Shown here one piece after another: positions 46,917 to 51,399 of a stretch of DNA of 51,399 nucleotides. Origin of the DNA: Chlorobium sp. (lineage in GTDB: Bacteria > Bacteroidota > Chlorobiia > Chlorobiales > Chlorobiaceae). How positions within the stretch are numbered: position 1 is the stretch's first letter; every line of letters starts with the position of its first letter. The DNA is taken from positions 1-51,399 of the forward strand of contig NZ_JAIOZR010000015.1 in the NCBI RefSeq assembly GCF_021740465.1. Reading direction: 5' to 3'. A model generated the notes under the pieces. That model did no database searches and was not told the origin of the DNA. It saw nothing but the letters and a program-made list of their open reading frames with translations. The position numbers and the translations under genes were made by a program.

Positions 46917-47489
46917 TCACGATTGCAGCGTTTTGCCGACAGAGAAGGCATCGCCAAGACGCGGACCCACGCCGTGATACCCTCTCCGGGCGGTATCGTA
47001 GATGAGCGGCTGGATTTTCATGATGTCGAGGCGGCCGGCATCGTCGAACACTGCGGCATCGGCCTTGACGTCCATGATTTCGCCGATGAACTGCGTGTGC
47101 AGGCCGATTTCGATAACGTGCAGGAGCCTGCACTCCAGCACCACGGGAAACTCCTCCGCGTAAGGAGCATCGACCAGTTCGCTTTTCACATGAGTCAGCC
47201 CTGCGACGGCGAACTTGTCCGCGTCGCGCCCGGAAGCGATCCCCATGTAATCGGCTTCTGCCATTCGCCCTTCGCAGGCAATGCTTACTGTAAAGGCTTT
47301 TCGCTCGACGATGCAACCGTGGGAGTAGGTGGCCTTGCGCAGCGAAACCGCGACACAGGGAGGTTTCGAACAGCAGATGCCTCCCCAGGCGGCGTTCATA
47401 AGGTTCGGCTTGCCTGCCTGGTCGTAGGTGCCGACCATCAGAACCGGGGTTGGAAAAAGAAGCGTTTTGGCTCCGACAGATTTTTTCAT
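46917..47489 (-). CDS. flavin reductase family protein
   Basis: This 190-residue FMN-binding split-barrel protein begins MKKSVGAKTLLFPTPVLMVGTYD and contains NAAWGGICCSKPPCVAVSLR and the C-terminal LIYDTARRGYHGVG. The family includes flavin reductases and related small flavoproteins; the electron acceptor is not evident. The ATG at 47489 fits the family start better than upstream ones. A truncated homologue lies 1.5 kb away on the other side of the Fic gene. Confidence 0.88.
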   Translation of the reverse strand: MKKSVGAKTLLFPTPVLMVGTYDQAGKPNLMNAAWGGICCSKPPCVAVSLRKATYSHGCIVERKAFTVSIACEGRMAEADYMGIASGRDADKFAVAGLTHVKSELVDAPYAEEFPVVLECRLLHVIEIGLHTQFIGEIMDVKADAAVFDDAGRLDIMKIQPLIYDTARRGYHGVGPRLGDAFSVGKTLQS

Positions 47490-47600
47490 ACGTGTCATGC
47501 TCGAATGGAAGTAATGAGGCTTTTTTTGTTCTATTTCAGATCTGAGGGTTTGCCGTGTCGGCACGGAGAGGAGAGGTCGCGGGCGGAACAGGAGGCAAAC

Positions 47601-48455
47601 CTAAGGCGCTGCTTCCGTTCCGATGGTCGAAAGCTGATCGAGAAACGATACGGCGAAACTGCCTGTCCCCCGTGCATCCCTGCCTGCACGTTCACCCGCT
47701 TCGGCATAAATGGCCGAGGCTGCCGTGGCCGCCCTGAAGGCCGAGCCGGTTACCGGCAACAGTGCGGCAATCAGGGCTCCCAGGGTACAGCCCATACCGG
47801 TGACCTTCGTCATCATCTCATGACCGCCCGGTACGGGTATGACGGAACTGCCGTCAGTAATGTAATCGATTTCACCGCTGAGAGCAACGACAGCTCCGGA
47901 ACCTGCAGCCAACGCAACAGCCGCCTGCACGGCCTCGGTTGATGAAACGGTGGCGTCAACGCCTTTCGCTCCACCTGTCTCTCCGCCGAGAGCGAGTATT
48001 TCGGATGCGTTGCCCCGTATGACCGCAGGGCGAAACGCAATGAGCTCCCTGACGATGCGCGATCTGAACTCGAGAGCACCAAACGCGACAGGATCCAGAA
48101 CCCATGGCGTATCCGTCTCGCGGGCTGCAGCAGCAGCTTCGAACATCGCCTCGGCGTCTCTGGTTGTTATCGTGCCGACATTGATCAGCAGTACCTGGGC
48201 AATCCGCACGAAGTCAGCAACCTCCTCGATGGTTTCGACCATTGCGGGCGATGCACCCAAGGCAAGAAGCACATTCGCGGTAAAATTGGTTACAACTCCG
48301 TTGGTGATGCAGTGTACCAGGGGTGCTTCCCTGCGCAGGCGGGCGAGATCTTCCGGGACTTCCGGATGGGACCATGTTCTGCTTTCGAAAAACGGGACTG
48401 ACTCTCCTCTGTGCATGGCTTTCAACAGCTTTTCATGAAAAAACTTACTCTGCAT
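47601..48455 (-). CDS. thiM: hydroxyethylthiazole kinase
   Basis: It phosphorylates the thiazole alcohol in thiamine salvage. The 284-residue ribokinase-like protein has PLVHCITNGVVTNFTANVLLALGASPAM, VLDPVAFGA, VIRGNASEILAL, GEIDYITDG and VTGMGCTLGALIAA (catalytic Cys region). It is slightly longer at the N-terminus than usual (about 265), so a start at the internal Met of MHRGES is possible. No other thi gene or TPP riboswitch is visible nearby. Confidence 0.93.
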   Translation of the reverse strand: MQSKFFHEKLLKAMHRGESVPFFESRTWSHPEVPEDLARLRREAPLVHCITNGVVTNFTANVLLALGASPAMVETIEEVADFVRIAQVLLINVGTITTRDAEAMFEAAAAARETDTPWVLDPVAFGALEFRSRIVRELIAFRPAVIRGNASEILALGGETGGAKGVDATVSSTEAVQAAVALAAGSGAVVALSGEIDYITDGSSVIPVPGGHEMMTKVTGMGCTLGALIAALLPVTGSAFRAATAASAIYAEAGERAGRDARGTGSFAVSFLDQLSTIGTEAAP

Positions 48456-48510
48456 GCGGCTTTTGCGGGTATGCTCCTTGACGAATGTAGCGTAAATCCG
48501 GGTTTTTCTC

Positions 48511-49026
48511 TTACTTCCGCTTCTCGAAATAGCGCAGTTTCGCGGTCTCGAATCCGAGGGAGTCGGCTTTGAGCACAAGCCGCTTCAGCAGTACGGGCTC
48601 CATTTCGGGCTGGCGGGCAAGAATCCAGAAGAGGGATTTCTTGTGCCCGCAGACGATGGCCCACGAGTAGTTTTCCCTGTCGAGCTCCAAAACGTTGTAG
48701 CTCGCATAGAAGGGGCCGAAAAACGACACCTTCAGAGCCCCTTTCGTAGCGTCGCCCACAAAAGCGGCTTTTCCCTCGATGGACTGCCACTCCCCTTTTT
48801 TCGCGTCGAACCCCCGGTTCATCACCTTCACGCTTCCGTCCTCGCGAAGCGAGTATTCCGCCGAAACCTGCCCGAGATTCTTCTCGAAACGGTTTTCAAG
48901 CCGGGCGATCTCGTACCAGCTGCCGAGGTAACGGTCGAGCCTGAACCCGTCGACGACGGTAATCCCCTCCGGCACGCCGGTACAGCCTGCAAACAGGAAA
49001 AACAGCAGAACAAACAGTTTTTTCAT
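48511..49026 (-). CDS. lipocalin lipoprotein (Blc-like), copy 1
   Basis: The 171-residue product has a lipoprotein signal (FLLFAGC-like lipobox, FLFAGC with Cys15) and a bacterial lipocalin domain with the GxW motif (YLGSWYEIARLENRFEKNL) and SWAIVCGHKKSLFWILAR. Blc-type proteins bind lysophospholipids or fatty acids at the outer membrane. It lies 32 bases after a related lipocalin gene and appears co-transcribed. Confidence 0.92.
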   Translation of the reverse strand: MKKLFVLLFFLFAGCTGVPEGITVVDGFRLDRYLGSWYEIARLENRFEKNLGQVSAEYSLREDGSVKVMNRGFDAKKGEWQSIEGKAAFVGDATKGALKVSFFGPFYASYNVLELDRENYSWAIVCGHKKSLFWILARQPEMEPVLLKRLVLKADSLGFETAKLRYFEKRK

Positions 49027-49058
49027 GATAGTTAAAGTTGGGTTCAGGAAAAAAACGC

Positions 49059-49586
49059 TTACCGCTTGCTGCCGTAGCCGGCATAGAGCAGTTTGGAGGT
49101 ATCGAATCCGAGAGAATCGGCCTTTGCCAGAAGCCGCTTCAGGAGCGCAGGGTCAATTTCGGGTCGACGGGAAACGATCCAGAACATCGACTTGTCGCGA
49201 CCACAGAGAAGAGCCCAGCTGTAGTGTTCCATGTCGAGGGCGACGATGTTGCACTGCGAATAGAAGTTGCCGTAGAACGACATCTTCAGCGCACCCTTGT
49301 CCCTTCTGCCGGCAAGCATCGCCCTACCCGTCCTGACCCGCCAGCGATGGATTTTCACGTCATAGGCCTTGTTGACGACCGTGATGTACCCATCTTCCTC
49401 CACCGAATAGTTCGCGGAAACTCGATCGACGTTCCGCTGGAAGACGTTGTCTGTGCGCACTATTTCGTGCCAGGTGCCGAGAAAACGCTCAAGATGGAAA
49501 TCGTCGACGACAACGGGAGTATCTTTCGGCGCCGGGGCACAACCGGCAATCAGCATGACAAAAAACAGAAAACAGTTCTTACACAT
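49059..49586 (-). CDS. lipocalin lipoprotein (Blc-like), copy 2
   Basis: A 175-residue paralogue of the next gene: lipobox LIAGC, GxW motif FLGTWHEIVRTDNVFQRN, and SWALLCGRDKSMFWIVSRRPE. The two align along their whole length but differ widely, so the duplication is old. This is the upstream gene of the pair; the AT-rich stretch 49587-49858 to the divergent sensor gene should hold both promoters. Confidence 0.92.
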   Translation of the reverse strand: MCKNCFLFFVMLIAGCAPAPKDTPVVVDDFHLERFLGTWHEIVRTDNVFQRNVDRVSANYSVEEDGYITVVNKAYDVKIHRWRVRTGRAMLAGRRDKGALKMSFYGNFYSQCNIVALDMEHYSWALLCGRDKSMFWIVSRRPEIDPALLKRLLAKADSLGFDTSKLLYAGYGSKR

Positions 49587-49858
49587 TGTCAGGAGTTACA
49601 AATAGGACATTAAGAATAAATCTGAAACTGCAGCTATCGAACCAAGTTCTTCATTGTATTATTTTATTCAGAAGTTTTTGAGCGGCAGGGTCTTTTGTTT
49701 TTCTGTAATAACTGTAATAAGTGTTATACCATCGCAAAAGATCGTTATCCATCTCTTTATTTATAAACTTATAAATGAAATTTTATGTAAATTTTTATCG
49801 AATTTGCGTCCACTATTTCATGACCCCCCAGGTCAACTTGTCATGAACATGCCTCAAT

Positions 49859-51265
49859 ATGGAAAAAACGGCATCCTTGCCTGAGGATACAGCAAAAACC
49901 GTACTGGTTGTCGATGACAGCACTATTTCACGAGTAGTGGCAGTGCAGATCATCAAAAAACTCGGCTACCACACCCTGCAGGCCGACAACGGCGACAGCT
50001 GCATCGAACTGCTCAACAACAGCAACATTGACCTCCTGTTGCTCGACATCCATATGCCGGGCAAAAACGGCCTTGAAGTGCTCGACTACATCCGCGAACA
50101 TAACATCATGATCCCTGTTATCATGATATCCGGTTCGAGCGACATCGAACAGGCTGTACAGTCGCTCACGTTAGGCGCCTACGAATATCTGCTCAAGCCG
50201 GTCAACGCAGACAGGCTTGAAGTGACGCTGAAAAACGCCCTGAACGAATTTGAACTCCGCCGTAAAGTCAGACTCTTTTCGGCAGCCATTACCGAAAGCC
50301 CTTTCGGCGTGGTTATAACCGACAAAAAAGGCATCATTGAATACTCGAACCCGGGCTTTACTGCCATCACCGGATACACCGAAAACGAAGCGAAAGGCCG
50401 AAACATCTGCATGCTGAAATCAGGCCGGCAATCCAAACTATTCTACCGGAAATTCTGGCAGACCATAACCTCAGGCAACATATGGCAGGGAGAGATCATC
50501 AACCGCAGAAAAAACGGAGAACTGTATACAGAATACAGCATCGTCAGCCCGATACCCGGCACGAACGGCGCTATTACACACTTCATCAGCATCAAGCAAG
50601 ATATAACTCTCCGCAAAAAAGAACAGGAAGCCCTTGCCGAAAGCGAACAACGGTTTCAGGAACTTGCAGACCTCGTTCCGCAGCCTCTCTTTGAAACGGA
50701 TCTCAAGGCAAACATCACCTTTGCCAACAAATCCGGACTCGACCTCTTCGGCTTCAGCAAAGAGGAAATCGAGCATAACTTCAGCTGTCTCAGGTTGTTC
50801 GTACCCGAAGAACAAAGCAGGATACAAACTGCAATCACCTCATCTTTCAAAGGCATTCCTATCGAAAATCACGAATACACAGCCTTGAAGAAAGACGGTA
50901 CAACCTTCCCCATACTGATCTACAGCTCACCCATCCTGCGCAACGGAACAGTTTGCGGCATAAGAGGCATCGGCCTCGACATAACCGAACGCAAACGCAG
51001 CGAAGAGGTGCTCAGGGAACTCAACCAGACACTCGAAGAAAGGGTCGAAGAGCGCACACGCGAACTTGAAATCACCCATCAGCAGATGGTACTGCAGGAA
51101 AAACTTGCATCCATAGGCCAGCTTGCTGCAGGACTCGCACATGAAATCAACAACCCCGTCAACTTTCTGAGAATCAACCATGCAACTCTCAAGGAAGATA
51201 TCGGAGACCTCAGGCATCTCCTGAGGGAATACCGCACCATCATCCTTTCAGCGGAAACAATATAG
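49859..51265 (+). CDS. response regulator/PAS/histidine kinase hybrid, truncated by an IS
   Basis: The 468-residue product has an N-terminal receiver domain (acidic D19-D20, phosphoacceptor D63 in LLLDIHMPG, K113 in LLKPVN), two PAS domains with PAC tails (about 138-255 and 262-385), a coiled coil (EERVEERTRELEI), then the start of the HisKA domain with H428 (LAHEINNPVNF). It stops 40 residues later where an insertion sequence begins, so the dimerisation domain is cut and the ATPase domain is missing. Kinase activity is therefore lost; the receiver and PAS parts could still be made. Confidence 0.88.
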   Translation: MEKTASLPEDTAKTVLVVDDSTISRVVAVQIIKKLGYHTLQADNGDSCIELLNNSNIDLLLLDIHMPGKNGLEVLDYIREHNIMIPVIMISGSSDIEQAVQSLTLGAYEYLLKPVNADRLEVTLKNALNEFELRRKVRLFSAAITESPFGVVITDKKGIIEYSNPGFTAITGYTENEAKGRNICMLKSGRQSKLFYRKFWQTITSGNIWQGEIINRRKNGELYTEYSIVSPIPGTNGAITHFISIKQDITLRKKEQEALAESEQRFQELADLVPQPLFETDLKANITFANKSGLDLFGFSKEEIEHNFSCLRLFVPEEQSRIQTAITSSFKGIPIENHEYTALKKDGTTFPILIYSSPILRNGTVCGIRGIGLDITERKRSEEVLRELNQTLEERVEERTRELEITHQQMVLQEKLASIGQLAAGLAHEINNPVNFLRINHATLKEDIGDLRHLLREYRTIILSAETI

Positions 51266-51399
51266 TGGACCCGGATTTTCAGACAAAGGTTTAAGGTGGT
51301 AACTTGCCCAAAAAAGGGACAAGATATGAGCGAAAAGCACCGCAAAAGTTTTACGGCACAATTCAAGGCCAAAGTGGCGCTTGAGGCGATCAGAGGAGA
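51266..51399 (+). mobile_element. IS3-type insertion sequence, left end (partial)
   Basis: The element seems to begin with TGGACCCGG at 51266, right at the broken end of the kinase gene; a short leader leads to an IS3-type orfA at 51326. It runs off the right edge, so the far inverted repeat and any target duplication cannot be seen. The exact left boundary is inferred. Confidence 0.75.
51326..51399 (+). CDS. IS3-family transposase OrfA, N-terminal part
   Basis: From ATG 51326 the frame reads MSEKHRKSFTAQFKAKVALEAIRG and continues past the window. This is the helix-turn-helix N-terminus of IS3-family OrfA (pattern T-x-x-FK-KVALEAI). A purine-rich site (AAAAAAGGGAC) lies upstream. The downstream orfB, if present, is outside. 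Confidence 0.85.
   Translation, partial: MSEKHRKSFTAQFKAKVALEAIRG

Noticed and set aside
48456-48510. TPP riboswitch before thiM
   Set aside because: The gap to the lipocalin gene is too short and lacks the conserved CTGAGA-type element.

Overview
The window looks like a chromosomal segment from a green sulfur bacterium (Chlorobiaceae: Chlorobium, Pelodictyon or Prosthecochloris type). The best markers are a BciB-type 8-vinyl (bacterio)chlorophyllide reductase gene, a short-chain dehydrogenase that closely resembles the Chlorobium tepidum sepiapterin reductase, and a SAM-I riboswitch in front of metY-metX. Gene density is high, genes are short-spaced with several ATGA overlaps, and most operons end in clear rho-independent terminators. 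The species cannot be fixed from sequence reading alone.

Layout. 1-178 is a 7-bp tandem repeat that runs off the left edge. 183-3425 holds a Nudix hydrolase, bciB and an outer-membrane porin. 3682-5779 is a two-subunit Na+/solute symporter (DUF4212 plus large subunit). 5874-16786 is a housekeeping run: uvrC, a large TPR protein, aroE, lspA, tatD, a membrane-anchored TPR protein, a cyclophilin, a YggS-type PLP protein, an aminotransferase, a purine nucleoside phosphorylase and mtnA. 17016-25058 is a complete cbb3 oxidase locus (ccoN-O-Q-P-G-H, a YtkA-like gene, ccoI-S, and a SafE/UreH-like membrane protein). cydA-cydB follow directly, and cydD-cydC lie 12.5 kb further on. An organism of obligately anaerobic photosynthetic ancestry therefore carries two high-affinity oxygen reductases and their assembly factors.

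27793-39825 returns to housekeeping genes: radC, a cold-shock protein, sepiapterin reductase, yqeY, serS, the riboswitch-controlled metY-metX operon, rsmB, xerD, a TPR lipoprotein-like protein, tRNA-Lys(TTT), DUF2721 and a beta-CASP metallo-beta-lactamase. Between the last gene and cydD lies a compact structured intergenic element bounded by two outward-facing terminators; it is the best candidate here for an undescribed RNA.

43579-51399 is more plastic: a decayed DUF486 gene, an AbrB/PIN toxin-antitoxin pair, a tiny CxxC protein, a flavin reductase remnant, a Fic protein with a built-in inhibitory motif, an intact flavin reductase, thiM, two tandem lipocalin lipoproteins, and a response-regulator/PAS/histidine-kinase gene cut by an IS3-type insertion sequence at the right edge. 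All functional calls come from reading motifs and overall resemblance; no database search was run.
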